Source: Edaphobacter flagellatus (lineage in GTDB: Bacteria; Acidobacteriota; Terriglobia; Terriglobales; Acidobacteriaceae). Taken from it: a stretch of DNA of 64,000 nucleotides. The stretch spans positions 3,825,501 through 3,889,500 of the forward strand of contig NZ_CP073697.1 in assembly GCF_025264665.1 (NCBI RefSeq), in the 5' to 3' direction. The position numbers and the translations under genes are program-made. Positions 16,997-25,564 of this stretch are shown piece by piece (position 1 is the stretch's first letter; the number at the start of each line of letters is the position of its first letter). The notes beneath the pieces are model-generated. The model ran no database searches. It had not been told where the DNA came from and saw only the letters and a program-made list of their open reading frames with translations.

Positions 16997-18604
16997 TTGG
17001 AGTCGGTCGCAAATCTCCATGCAATGGAGAGGATGGTGCTTCTGCTGCTGGTGATGGTCGCGGCATTTGCCGTGATGGCTCACCGATTGAAGGTGCCGTA
17101 TCCAATTGTGCTGGTGCTGGCTGGGCTGGTGCTCAGCTTTGTGCCGCACATGCCGAAGATCCCGCTTGATCCGAATCTTGTCTTTGTCATCTTTCTGCCT
17201 CCATTGCTGTACTCGGCGGCGTGGTCGGTCTCGTGGAGGGACTTCAGGCGCAACCTGCTGATTATTTCGCTGCTGGCTGTGGGCCTGGTGGGCTTCACGG
17301 TGTGGGGCGTGGCGGAGTTTTCTGACCGGTTTATTACGGCACTCGATTGGAAGGCAGGATTTCTGCTGGGAGCTGTGCTAGCTACGACGGATGCGATTGC
17401 GGCAACGTCGGTGGCGAAGTCGCTGGGGCTGCCACGGAGGATTGTCGACATCCTTGAAGGAGAGAGCCTGCTGAACGATGCGACAGGCCTGTTGGCGCTT
17501 GAGTTCGGGCTGCGCCTGCTGGAGCGTGGCGATCTGCCGACAGTGGGTGCGGGGCTGGCGCGTCTGGCGTATCTGATTGTTGGTGGTCTGGGGATTGGTC
17601 TGCTGATGGGCGTGCTGGTGGGCTGGTTCGAGCGCTTCGTCGACAATGGGCCTGTGGAGCTGGTGCTGAGCCTGATCGTTCCGTATGCAGCATATCTGGC
17701 AGCTGAAGAGGCGAAGGCGTCTGGCGTGCTTGCCGTGGTGGCATGCGGTCTGTATCTGAGTCGCGAGAGTGCTCGGTTCTTCTCGCCCGGCGTGCGCATA
17801 CAGATATGGTCGGCGTGGGAAGCGATGACGTTTGTATTGAACGGGATTGTCTTCCTGTTGATTGGCCTGCAGATGCCGAATGTGCTGGCGGGCATCCACG
17901 GCGACTATCACATTACGACGTTGCTGGAGTACGGTGCGATCTTCAGCGTGACGCTGATTGCGCTGCGTATGATCTGGGTGGCTCCGGCGGTCCGGCTGAC
18001 GAATTTTGCACGCCGTCTGAAGGGCGATCACGAACGTATCAGTAAGCGTGAGACGTTTGTGATTGGCTGGACGGGGATGCGCGGCGTCATTGCGCTGGCA
18101 GCGGCTGTCTCTGTGCCCGAGATGATTAATGGCGTCGAGTTTGGTGCGCGAAACCTGATTATCTTTCTGACGTTTTGCGTGATTCTGGTGACGCTGGTGC
18201 TGCAGGGACTGACTCTGCCTACGGTGATTCGCGCACTGGGGTTGGCGGGAAGCAATCAGGGGATGGAGCCTGAAGAGCGCGAGGCGCGAAGGTTGGCGCT
18301 GCGGGAAGCACTGACGTATCTGGAAGAAGAGCGCCGTGAGAAAGGCGAGACGTACGCGCACGCATACGACGACCTGATCGATCGTTATGAGCACAGGCTG
18401 GCCGAGATTACGGAAGACGGATCGGAGCAGGGCGCGTCGAAGGCGCAGGTGTATCAGGAGCTGCTACGTGCCGGACGTGGTGCACTGGAAGCTGAGCGAA
18501 GGACGATCATACGGCTTCGCGATGAAGGTGCGATCTCAGACGATGTGCTGCGCAGGATGGAACGCGTGCTCGATCTGGAGGAGACGAAGCACCTGGTCCA
18601 CTAG
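16997..18604 (+). CDS. CPA1-family Na+/H+ antiporter (NhaP-like)
   Basis: A cation/proton antiporter of 535 residues in the inner membrane with about 12 hydrophobic segments. Family motifs are FVIFLPPLLYSAAW, the ND-containing ATTDAIAATSVAKSLG, and LEGESLLNDATGL. The C-terminal 110 residues are soluble and helical (about 425-535), probably regulatory. The start is a TTG at 16997 with GGAGGG four bases before it. The next ATG (17024) has no RBS. The stop codon overlaps that of the convergent CPBP protease gene. Confidence 0.93.
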   Translation: MESVANLHAMERMVLLLLVMVAAFAVMAHRLKVPYPIVLVLAGLVLSFVPHMPKIPLDPNLVFVIFLPPLLYSAAWSVSWRDFRRNLLIISLLAVGLVGFTVWGVAEFSDRFITALDWKAGFLLGAVLATTDAIAATSVAKSLGLPRRIVDILEGESLLNDATGLLALEFGLRLLERGDLPTVGAGLARLAYLIVGGLGIGLLMGVLVGWFERFVDNGPVELVLSLIVPYAAYLAAEEAKASGVLAVVACGLYLSRESARFFSPGVRIQIWSAWEAMTFVLNGIVFLLIGLQMPNVLAGIHGDYHITTLLEYGAIFSVTLIALRMIWVAPAVRLTNFARRLKGDHERISKRETFVIGWTGMRGVIALAAAVSVPEMINGVEFGARNLIIFLTFCVILVTLVLQGLTLPTVIRALGLAGSNQGMEPEEREARRLALREALTYLEEERREKGETYAHAYDDLIDRYEHRLAEITEDGSEQGASKAQVYQELLRAGRGALEAERRTIIRLRDEGAISDDVLRRMERVLDLEETKHLVH

Positions 18605-19632
18605 GCTGCGGTGATGCCGGAATCGTGCGCAGGTTCGCGTGGCGGCAGAGGAATTCTTGTGGCATAGCTTTGTGGACCTGCGGGCTGTGTGTAATGGATG
18701 GTGGCCGCCAGCGCGACGAGGATGACGAGGCAGAAGATGCTGCCTTCAGGGCCAGTGGTTCCTCCGCTGAGCAGCGGTGAGCCTGCGGGGTGGGTTGCGA
18801 GAAGGCGGTGACCGAAGAGAGCACCGCTATCGGCGACTCCGTAAATAAAGGACTGGCCGTAGTCCCATGCGGTGTGCAGCCCGACCGCCCACCAGAGTGA
18901 GCCGGTGCGCCAGAGGCTGAAGCAGAAGACGAGCGAGGCGAATCCTGCCGTGAAGAGACCGAGTGGGCTTTCCCCGGGGTTGGAGCCGTGTATCGCGCCG
19001 AAGCCAAAGGAGACGAGGATGGCGGCGCTCCAGAAGCCAACGGTGCGAGGGTCGAGCCGCGGTGCGATGCGAGTGGCGATGCCGGCGAATCCGCGGGTGA
19101 TGGTGTATTGCATGTAGCCGCGGAAGAAGTACTCCTCGAAGAGGCCGATAGCGAGAAAGCCGGGAATCCAGAGAAGCGCATAACGGGGAATATCAGAGCC
19201 GGCCAGAAGACGCTGATCGATGATGAGGAAGCCGGCTTTGTCGAGCAGGAGGACGAGCAGAGAGATGGCGATAAGCCCGATGACGGCTCCGGTGAGCGCG
19301 TTGGAGAGTTTTCGTGAGCCGCCGAGGCCATAGACAGCGATGGGGCGGCGCTCGATCTTCGACATGATCCAGGTGACGAGTGCGATGACGAGGAATGCGT
19401 TTCCTTCAGAAAGAAAAATAGGAAGCGGCCCCGGTGTGTGTTCCATCGCGTGTGGCGGAATCAGATGCGTCGCGTGCAGCATGGCATTCGTGCCATAGAA
19501 GATCAGGAAAAAAATAGCCGTAGCGACGAGCAGGCCCCAACCTGCGCGCAGGCCATTGGAGCCGAAGAGGATAGTGGAGGCAGTGCTGCGCGGTATGGAA
19601 AGAGCTGGATCGGGGTGAAGGTTATCTTGCAA
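18601..19632 (-). CDS. CPBP family intramembrane metalloprotease
   Basis: A 343-residue membrane protein with about eight segments. The CAAX/Abi signature is complete: EEYFFRGY (EExxxR), FGAIHG (FxxxH) and HTAWDYG (a third His region). These proteases act inside the membrane; bacterial members have been tied to protein maturation and bacteriocin self-immunity. The substrate here is unknown. It starts with TTG at 19632. Its stop overlaps the antiporter's stop, so the two transcripts converge with no space for a terminator. Confidence 0.9.
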   Translation of the reverse strand: MQDNLHPDPALSIPRSTASTILFGSNGLRAGWGLLVATAIFFLIFYGTNAMLHATHLIPPHAMEHTPGPLPIFLSEGNAFLVIALVTWIMSKIERRPIAVYGLGGSRKLSNALTGAVIGLIAISLLVLLLDKAGFLIIDQRLLAGSDIPRYALLWIPGFLAIGLFEEYFFRGYMQYTITRGFAGIATRIAPRLDPRTVGFWSAAILVSFGFGAIHGSNPGESPLGLFTAGFASLVFCFSLWRTGSLWWAVGLHTAWDYGQSFIYGVADSGALFGHRLLATHPAGSPLLSGGTTGPEGSIFCLVILVALAATIHYTQPAGPQSYATRIPLPPREPAHDSGITAA

Positions 19633-19718
19633 CGCGGGCCTCGTTAGAAATGTTCCTGTGAGGATATACGAGTTGATGCGGAGTTCGTTCCTGCTTGGCG
19701 CAAAGGAGTGGTGCGGAT

Positions 19719-20762
19719 ATGCTAAAGGCTTCGAGCGCGGCAGCCAGAACGCTCGTCGAAGGGGTTTTCGGTTTGGAGTGTAAGGTTTTTTATCACGATA
19801 AGTGCTTCGATGGGGCGTGTTCGGCCTCGGTGTTTACGCGGTTTCATCGGGAGTGCGTGAAGTCGGTGTCGGCGTATTCGTACCAGGGACTGGTACACAG
19901 GGCTGGCGCGTTGTTTGATGAGCGAGAGTTTAGCGACGGCGAAAACGCGATCGTCGACTTTAAGTACTCGACGTCGAAGAAGGTGACTTGGTGGTTCGAT
20001 CATCACCTGAGTGCATTTCTGACCCCCGAGGATCAGGCAGACTATGAGCGCGGTCAGGCGGATGGCTCGGCGACGATGCGGAAGTTTTATGACCCGAACT
20101 ATACGTCGTGCACGGGGTTGATTCTCGACGTGGCAGCGAACAAGTTCGGCTTCAGCACGAAGGGGCTGGAAGAGCTGCGTTATTGGGCCGATATCGTTGA
20201 CGGTGCGAAGTACGAGAGTGCAAAGGCTGCGGTGGAGATGGCCGCTCCAGCAATGAAGCTGACGATGGTGATCGAGAGCACGCAGGATGAGACGCTGGTG
20301 AAACGGCTGATTCCTCTGCTGACGGAGATGCCGCTGCAGCAGGTGCTGGATCAGCCGTTTGTGCAGGCGTTGCTTGGGCCGCTGATGGAGCGGCACTGGG
20401 CCGGGCTGGAGCTGATTCGCTCGCGGGCGACGATGGAGCGTGGAGTGATTACGTTCGACATCACCGATCATCCGACGGAGGGCTATAACAAGTTCATCCC
20501 TTACTACCTGTTCCCGGAGGGGACATACAACGTGGGGTTGAGCAAATCGAGCTTCCGCACGAAGGTGGCTGTAGGAACAAATCCATGGACGACTCTGCCT
20601 GCGGAGAAGCTGGCGAATATAGCGGATATCTGTGAGCGCTACGGTGGCGGTGGACATGCGCGCGTGGGAGCGGTAAGCTTTCCGCCGGACTGTGAAGATG
20701 AAGCTCGCAAAGCGGCTGCTGAGATTGTGGCGGAGCTAAGGGGCAGGGAAGTTACGGACTGA
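19719..20762 (+). CDS. DHH/DHHA1-family phosphoesterase
   Basis: The 347-residue product keeps a DHH-like layout. Motif I is degenerate (YHDKCFDGACSA, where the family usually has NPDxD), WWFDHH is the DHH motif, and C-terminal YGGGGHARVGAVSF is a DHHA1 signature. Proteins with this layout include nanoRNases and cyclic-dinucleotide phosphodiesterases. The degenerate first motif makes the substrate uncertain. AAGGAG lies 11 nt before the ATG at 19719; an in-frame TTG at 19695 is less likely. A 6-bp hairpin (20789-20803) lies just after the gene. Confidence 0.85.
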   Translation: MLKASSAAARTLVEGVFGLECKVFYHDKCFDGACSASVFTRFHRECVKSVSAYSYQGLVHRAGALFDEREFSDGENAIVDFKYSTSKKVTWWFDHHLSAFLTPEDQADYERGQADGSATMRKFYDPNYTSCTGLILDVAANKFGFSTKGLEELRYWADIVDGAKYESAKAAVEMAAPAMKLTMVIESTQDETLVKRLIPLLTEMPLQQVLDQPFVQALLGPLMERHWAGLELIRSRATMERGVITFDITDHPTEGYNKFIPYYLFPEGTYNVGLSKSSFRTKVAVGTNPWTTLPAEKLANIADICERYGGGGHARVGAVSFPPDCEDEARKAAAEIVAELRGREVTD

Positions 20763-20833
20763 TTTCACCGTACTTCCAGTCAGCGGGCAACCGCAGCGCG
20801 GTTCGTAGACCTCTGAACGATAGGGAGGGTGCG

Positions 20834-20986
20834 ATGAATCCTGTGATCTGGGGCGGTGTTGTCGTTCTTTTGCTGATCTTCGTCGTAGTTGTGACGATGG
20901 GCAAGACAAGGTGGGGGCGTTCTGAGTTGGACCAAAGAGCTAGCGTCCCCGGAAGTAAGGGCCGTGTGAGTGGCGGCGACGATTAG
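20834..20986 (+). CDS. 50-residue single-pass membrane protein
   Basis: A short reading frame with a good RBS (AGGGAGGG, 3-5 nt before ATG). The first half is a clear membrane helix (VIWGGVVVLLLIFVVVVTMG), the second a polar, basic tail (KTRWGRSELDQRA). It ends at TAG 20986 just before a strong terminator hairpin. It lies 71 nt after the DHH gene and may be co-transcribed with it. No family is recognised. The length, RBS and membrane helix support a real small protein. Confidence 0.6.
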   Translation: MNPVIWGGVVVLLLIFVVVVTMGKTRWGRSELDQRASVPGSKGRVSGGDD

Positions 20987-21000
20987 TGCGTAGAAATAAG

Positions 21001-21034
21001 AAGCGGTCAGTGGAGGATCTCCGCTGACCGCTTT
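21001..21034. terminator. Strong bidirectional terminator hairpin
   Basis: AAGCGGTCAG pairs with CTGACCGCTT, extended by GGAG/CTCC past one mismatch, with a 3-nt loop. It lies between the converging small membrane protein gene and rseP. T-rich sequence follows on the minus strand (CTTATTT) and TTTG on the plus strand. Confidence 0.75.
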
Positions 21035-21057
21035 GAGTTGATGTGTGCTTTGCTGAG

Positions 21058-22404
21058 CTATGGCTTGAGCCGTGTAAACAGATTCAGCTTGCTGATGTCA
21101 TTGAAGATGACCAGCGCGGCAAAGACCAGGATGCAGACGAAGGCGACTTGATAGACGCGCTCCTTGAGCTGCTGGTTGAGGTCGCGGCGCAGGAGCGATT
21201 CGACGAGGAGGAAGAGGATCATGCCTCCGTCGAGGATCGGGATCGGCAGCAGGTTGAAGATGCCGAGATTGATGGAGATGTAGGACATCAACCCAACCAG
21301 GGGCATCCAGCCAGGCATCGAAGCGGCCTGGTGAATCTGCTGGCCGATGCCGATGGGGCCTGAAAGCGAGCGCACCGAAACCTGACGGGTGAACATGCGC
21401 TTGACGACCTCAACAATCAGCAGCGAGTTCTTCTTGTTGTAGTCCCACGAGGCGACGACGGCCTTATCGAAGGGCAGCCGCTCGACTTTGACGGGAGGAG
21501 CTACGGGACGGAATCCGATGCGATAGTCCTTGGTGCCGTCGCCAACTTCAGCAAGCTCGGGAGTCAGCTGTACAGGAATATTGCGGCCGTCGCGAAGCAC
21601 AACCAGCGAGGCGGGCTTACCGGCCTGATCCTGCAGGTAAGAGAGCAGAGCAAGAACCGAATGAAAGTGGAACCCGTCGATGGTGACGATCTGGTCGTGG
21701 GGCTGTAGCCCTGCGCGCATGGCAGGCATGTTGGGCTCGAGAGTATCGATCTGGACCGGGGCATCCTGCATTTTGGGGATGAGTCCGATGCGGTCGAGTG
21801 AGAAGTTCTCGGCGCCGCCCTTGGCTTCGACGAAAAGCTTGGTATCAACGCGCTGTCCGTCGTGCATGTAGGAGAAGGCGATGGTCTGGTTGAGGTTCAG
21901 CAGCGAACGAATCGCGACCTGGTCCCAGGTGGGGTTTTCGACGGTGTCGTAGTGAACGATGAGATCGCCGGAACGGATGCCGGTATGTTCAGCCGGAGTG
22001 TTGGGCGAAATGTAGTCCGCCTGGGCCGGGGCTGAGAGATACTCCTGCACCTCGTTGTGCAGCATGTAGACACCGGTCATCAGCGCCAGCGCCAGGATGA
22101 AGTTGGCAAAGGGGCCTGCAAGTGCGACGAGGATGCGCTGCCAGCGCGGATGCGCGTTAAAGTCGCCAGGATCGGTCGGTGCTTCGCCGGGGTTGTCGCC
22201 CGCCATCTTGACGTACCCGCCGAGGGGAAGCAGCGAGACACGGTAGTCGGTATCGCCGCGGCGGAAGCCGAAGAGGCGTTTGCCGAAGCCGATGGAGAAG
22301 GTCTCGACGCGGATACCGCAGAGTTTGGCCACGGCAAAGTGGCCAAACTCATGCACAAGAACCATGATGCCGAGCACGATGCCTAGCTGAATAATTGTCG
22401 ACAT
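21058..22404 (-). CDS. rseP: Site-2 intramembrane metalloprotease RseP
   Basis: A 448-residue inner-membrane zinc protease. HEFGH at 18-22 gives the zinc ligands; the LDGG motif (PIPILDGGMI) near the C terminus gives the third. Two PDZ-like domains lie between (about 115-310). RseP cuts membrane-anchored regulators, typically an anti-sigma factor after a first periplasmic cut. It lies 39 nt after dxr in the standard cdsA-dxr-rseP order and is very likely co-transcribed. The terminator at 21001-21034 is its downstream signal. Confidence 0.95.
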   Translation of the reverse strand: MSTIIQLGIVLGIMVLVHEFGHFAVAKLCGIRVETFSIGFGKRLFGFRRGDTDYRVSLLPLGGYVKMAGDNPGEAPTDPGDFNAHPRWQRILVALAGPFANFILALALMTGVYMLHNEVQEYLSAPAQADYISPNTPAEHTGIRSGDLIVHYDTVENPTWDQVAIRSLLNLNQTIAFSYMHDGQRVDTKLFVEAKGGAENFSLDRIGLIPKMQDAPVQIDTLEPNMPAMRAGLQPHDQIVTIDGFHFHSVLALLSYLQDQAGKPASLVVLRDGRNIPVQLTPELAEVGDGTKDYRIGFRPVAPPVKVERLPFDKAVVASWDYNKKNSLLIVEVVKRMFTRQVSVRSLSGPIGIGQQIHQAASMPGWMPLVGLMSYISINLGIFNLLPIPILDGGMILFLLVESLLRRDLNQQLKERVYQVAFVCILVFAALVIFNDISKLNLFTRLKP

Positions 22405-22443
22405 AAGAGAGAGTAGGGGACCTCGTTCGGGACGCTTTGCGCT

Positions 22444-23631
22444 TTATCGTACACCGGCAAGCTGGTTGGCGATCACTTCCCGCGCCGTGACCCGGGCCTG
22501 AAGATCGGCTTCGAGCACATGAGAGATAGACGCAGGATGCCCCCCCGGCGTTTGCAGCAGCACCTGCTCTATTGTACGCGGAATGCCAAGGAAGGGGATA
22601 CGTCCTTCGAGGAAGGCAGCGACGGCGATTTCGTCGGCGGCGTTGAGGGCGATGCAGGCATTGCCGCCGGTTTCGGCAGCTTCGTAGGCGAGGCGGAGAC
22701 AGGGGAAGCGATTGAGGTCGGGTGCGGAAAAGTCCAACTGGCTCAACTTAGCCAGGTCGAATTTGAGCCCTGGTGCAGGGGTGGCGTCGACGCGTTCGGG
22801 GTAAGCCAGAGCATAGAGGATAGGCAGCCGCATATCGGTGACGGAGATCTGCGCAAGGATGCTGCCGTCGATGAACTCAACCATCGAGTGGACAGTTGAC
22901 TGCGGATGGATGGTGACGCGAACCTGCGCAGGGGGCAGGGAGAAGAGTCGGCAGGCTTCGATGACCTCAAAGCCTTTATTCATCATCGTCGCCGAGTCGA
23001 TGGTGATGCGCTGGCCCATGACCCAGGTAGGGTGCTTGAGTGCCTGGGCCGGGGTAATGTGCTCAAAGTCAGCTAGCGGGGTATTGCGGAAGGGGCCTCC
23101 GGAGGCGGTAAGCCACACCTGCTGAACCTCACGCGGAGTACCGCCGCTCATGCATTGGTGGACGGCGTTGTGTTCGGAGTCGATGGGCAGCAGGGCAACG
23201 TTGTGCTCTTTGGCTGCTGCCATGATGAGCTCGCCCGCAGCGACGAGGCACTCCTTGTTGGCGAGGCCGATGGTCTTACCTGCCTTGACGGCGGCATAGG
23301 TAGCTTCAAGACCGGCGACACCGACGATGGCCGAGACGACAAAATCGACTGCAGGCAACGTGGCGATGTGAACCGTTCCAGCGGTGCCGTGGACGACCTC
23401 AATACCAGTGATGCCCGCGCTCTTCAGACGCTGCTGCAGTTGTCCGGCAAGCTCTTCGGTAGCGATGGAGATCACCTGCGGACGCCAACGCTCGCATTGC
23501 GCGAAGGCCACATCGAGGTTTTGCCCAGCGGCAAGAGCGATGGGCTGGTAGCGGTCAGGGAAGGATTCGCAGATGGAGAGCGTGGAGGTACCGATGGAGC
23601 CGGTCGAGCCGAGGATGGCGAGCTTTTTCAC
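22444..23631 (-). CDS. dxr: 1-deoxy-D-xylulose 5-phosphate reductoisomerase
   Basis: The second enzyme of the non-mevalonate isoprenoid pathway: it turns DXP into MEP with NADPH. The NADPH loop GSTGSIG is at 8-14. LANKECLV, IDSEHNA and GQRITIDSATMMNKGFE are the substrate- and metal-binding blocks. The length of 395 fits. The start is GTG at 23631. It lies 36 nt after cdsA and 39 nt before rseP. Product IPP/DMAPP would feed the polyprenyl synthases here, including UppS. Confidence 0.96.
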   Translation of the reverse strand: MKKLAILGSTGSIGTSTLSICESFPDRYQPIALAAGQNLDVAFAQCERWRPQVISIATEELAGQLQQRLKSAGITGIEVVHGTAGTVHIATLPAVDFVVSAIVGVAGLEATYAAVKAGKTIGLANKECLVAAGELIMAAAKEHNVALLPIDSEHNAVHQCMSGGTPREVQQVWLTASGGPFRNTPLADFEHITPAQALKHPTWVMGQRITIDSATMMNKGFEVIEACRLFSLPPAQVRVTIHPQSTVHSMVEFIDGSILAQISVTDMRLPILYALAYPERVDATPAPGLKFDLAKLSQLDFSAPDLNRFPCLRLAYEAAETGGNACIALNAADEIAVAAFLEGRIPFLGIPRTIEQVLLQTPGGHPASISHVLEADLQARVTAREVIANQLAGVR

Positions 23632-23667
23632 GTGGTCTATTTTCTCAGATCGGGGCTGGCAGAAGGC

Positions 23668-24531
23668 TTAGAACCGTCCCAGGTTGAAGCGGTCTTTGAG
23701 CAGCAGGGCGAGCCAGAGCACGGGGGCGGCGACCAGCAGTGCGTCTATGCGATCGAGGATGCCTCCGTGGCCGGGCAGCATGGTGCCGGAGTCCTTGACG
23801 CCTGCACCGCGCTTGACGGCGGATTCAAGCAGATCGCCGACCTGCGCCGCAACATTGAGCACGGCGGCAAGCAACAGCGTCTGCCAGATGGGTTCCGTGA
23901 TGTGGAGGATGAGGTTGCCCCGCGCGGTGAGGAAATCGCCGATCCAGATGACGAGTCCTGCGGCGGCCAGGCTACCGGCGATGGAAGCGATGGAGCCCTC
24001 CCAGGTTTTGCCGGGGCTGAGTCGCGGGGCCAGCTTGTGCTTGCCAAAGGCCTTGCCGACGTAAAGTGCGGCGATGTCCCCAGCCCAGACGCAAACCATC
24101 AGGAAGACGACAAGCGCAGGGCCGTCCTCCTGCTTCCAGAGTAGAGGGACGAGCGTGAGCGGATAGGCGATCCAGATAAGTCCGAAGAGGCCCTGCGCCG
24201 TATCCGGCAGGACCTGAACGAGGGGTGCCCGGAAGCCGTTCCAGGCAAAGAGCAGCAGCGCAAGGGCGCTAAGGACGGGGAGCTGGGCTTCGACGGGGAA
24301 GTTAGGCAGGGTGACGACGAAGGCCATGGCCGTGGCGATCGCCATCCACCAGACGGGAATGCGGAGATGCGCGCCATGAGCTTCGGCACCGACAGAGGCC
24401 AGCTTGAGGTATTCGTAGGCGGCCAGTTCTGCGACGATGGCGGCGGCCAGGGTGATCATCCAGAGCTGGCCGAAGAAGAGAAGGGCGAAGACGGCGAGGA
24501 TGAGAACGGTCGCGGTAAGGATTCGTTTCAT
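23668..24531 (-). CDS. cdsA: Phosphatidate cytidylyltransferase
   Basis: CdsA makes CDP-diacylglycerol, the precursor of all phospholipids. The 287-residue protein has about eight membrane helices and the family signature close to its C terminus (SAVKRGAGVKDSGTMLPGHGG, then LDRID). The ATG at 24531 is preferred to the TTG at 24546. Downstream genes are dxr and rseP. Upstream the usual neighbour uppS is on the same strand but separated by the opposite-strand padR pair, so cdsA needs its own promoter in the 24532-24639 gap. Confidence 0.94.
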   Translation of the reverse strand: MKRILTATVLILAVFALLFFGQLWMITLAAAIVAELAAYEYLKLASVGAEAHGAHLRIPVWWMAIATAMAFVVTLPNFPVEAQLPVLSALALLLFAWNGFRAPLVQVLPDTAQGLFGLIWIAYPLTLVPLLWKQEDGPALVVFLMVCVWAGDIAALYVGKAFGKHKLAPRLSPGKTWEGSIASIAGSLAAAGLVIWIGDFLTARGNLILHITEPIWQTLLLAAVLNVAAQVGDLLESAVKRGAGVKDSGTMLPGHGGILDRIDALLVAAPVLWLALLLKDRFNLGRF

Positions 24532-24585
24532 TGGCGATCCTGACAAGTATATCCATCATTGAAAACAAAACACTTTAGAATTATC

Positions 24586-24615
24586 TTGACATATAAAGAT
24601 ATATCTTGATATGTT
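24586..24615 (+). promoter_or_regulatory. padR promoter with 26-bp palindromic operator
   Basis: TTGACA (24586-24591) and TATGTT (24610-24615), spaced 18 nt, form a likely sigma-70 promoter. Between and across them lies ACATATA-AAGATATATCTT-GATATGT (24589-24614), a 26-bp palindrome with a single mismatched pair. PadR-family regulators bind AT-rich palindromes and commonly repress their own gene. It could also affect the divergent cdsA. Confidence 0.75.
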
Positions 24616-24639
24616 CTGGATTAGATGGAGGTACATCTT

Positions 24640-25257
24640 ATGTTTCATACAAATTTCAAAGGCTTTCGTGGTGGATGCGATCCCCATGAGGCCAAGCAGC
24701 AATTTTTTGAGAGGATGCACGAAGCGCGCGAACGTTTCGGCGCCGGTTTTGGCGAGTTTGGCCGTGGACGTCACGGCCGCGGTCGCGGTTTTGGTGGCCC
24801 CTGGGGAGGCCGGATGTTCGGCGGGCAGGACCTGCGTTATGTGATCCTGCAGCTGATCTCCGAGAAGCCCAGTTACGGCTACGAGATCATCAAGTCGATC
24901 CAGGACAAGCTGGGTGGCACCTACGCTCCAAGCCCGGGGATCGTCTATCCGATGTTGACGATGCTCGAAGAGATGGGCTGGGCAAGCGTCGCTCAGGAGG
25001 GCGCACGGAAGCTCTACTCGATTACCGAGGAGGGAGCCAAGGCGCTGGCCGCGAACAGAGCGATGGTCGATGCGCTGTTCGCCCGGATGGACCATACGCG
25101 CAGCGAATATGCCAGGCAGCGTCCGCAGCAGATTGAACGTGCCGTCGAAAATCTGCGTATGGCGCTGCGGATGAAGATGTCGTCGCTGACGGCGGAGCAG
25201 ATCAACGCGGTTACCGACATTATCGATGCGGCAGCCAAGCAGATTGAGAGAGTGTGA
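24640..25257 (+). CDS. PadR family transcriptional regulator
   Basis: A 205-residue regulator. The PadR winged helix is at about 62-135 (LRYVILQLISEKPSYGYEII, then PSPGIVYPMLTMLEEMG) and a C-terminal dimerising helix follows. The N-terminal 60 residues are unusual: Phe/Gly/Arg/His-rich (GRGRHGRGRGFGGPWGG), probably disordered. GGAGG lies 8 nt before the ATG at 24640; the upstream ATG at 24625 would overlap it. The 26-bp palindrome in its promoter suggests self-repression. PadR proteins usually sense small aromatic or membrane-active compounds. The ligand is unknown. DUF3861 follows 1 nt later. Confidence 0.92.
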   Translation: MFHTNFKGFRGGCDPHEAKQQFFERMHEARERFGAGFGEFGRGRHGRGRGFGGPWGGRMFGGQDLRYVILQLISEKPSYGYEIIKSIQDKLGGTYAPSPGIVYPMLTMLEEMGWASVAQEGARKLYSITEEGAKALAANRAMVDALFARMDHTRSEYARQRPQQIERAVENLRMALRMKMSSLTAEQINAVTDIIDAAAKQIERV

Positions 25258-25258
25258 G

Positions 25259-25564
25259 ATGAGTCGCTATCGCTACCGGATCACGGTAGAGAAGCTTGCT
25301 GATGCGAAAGGTGAGGCTGTGCGTGGCCAGAGCCTCACCTTTTATGCAGTCAACCACGATGACATCCTGGAGATTGTGGAGAAGCTGGAATCGCGGCTGC
25401 CGTTTGATGCCGGAACCGCGGCCTCGCTTGGTGTGGGGCTGAAGCTCTTCAGCGGGGTTACGCTGACGTACCGCAATCACCCGATCTTCACGGACATTCA
25501 CCCTGCACTCAGCGAGTTTATCCAGCAGCTAAAACGGCAGCCGGAGATACAGCCGGCAAGTTAG
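25259..25564 (+). CDS. DUF3861 family protein
   Basis: A 101-residue acidic/basic mixed protein. The sequence RYRYRITVEKL, then HDDILEIVEKL and VGLKLFSGVTL, matches DUF3861, a small alpha/beta family of unknown role. Its ATG begins one base after the padR stop, so it is translationally coupled to padR and must share its regulation. Its own stop overlaps the convergent uppS stop by 4 nt. A role as co-effector or ligand-binding partner of PadR is only a guess from the coupling. Confidence 0.85.
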   Translation: MSRYRYRITVEKLADAKGEAVRGQSLTFYAVNHDDILEIVEKLESRLPFDAGTAASLGVGLKLFSGVTLTYRNHPIFTDIHPALSEFIQQLKRQPEIQPAS

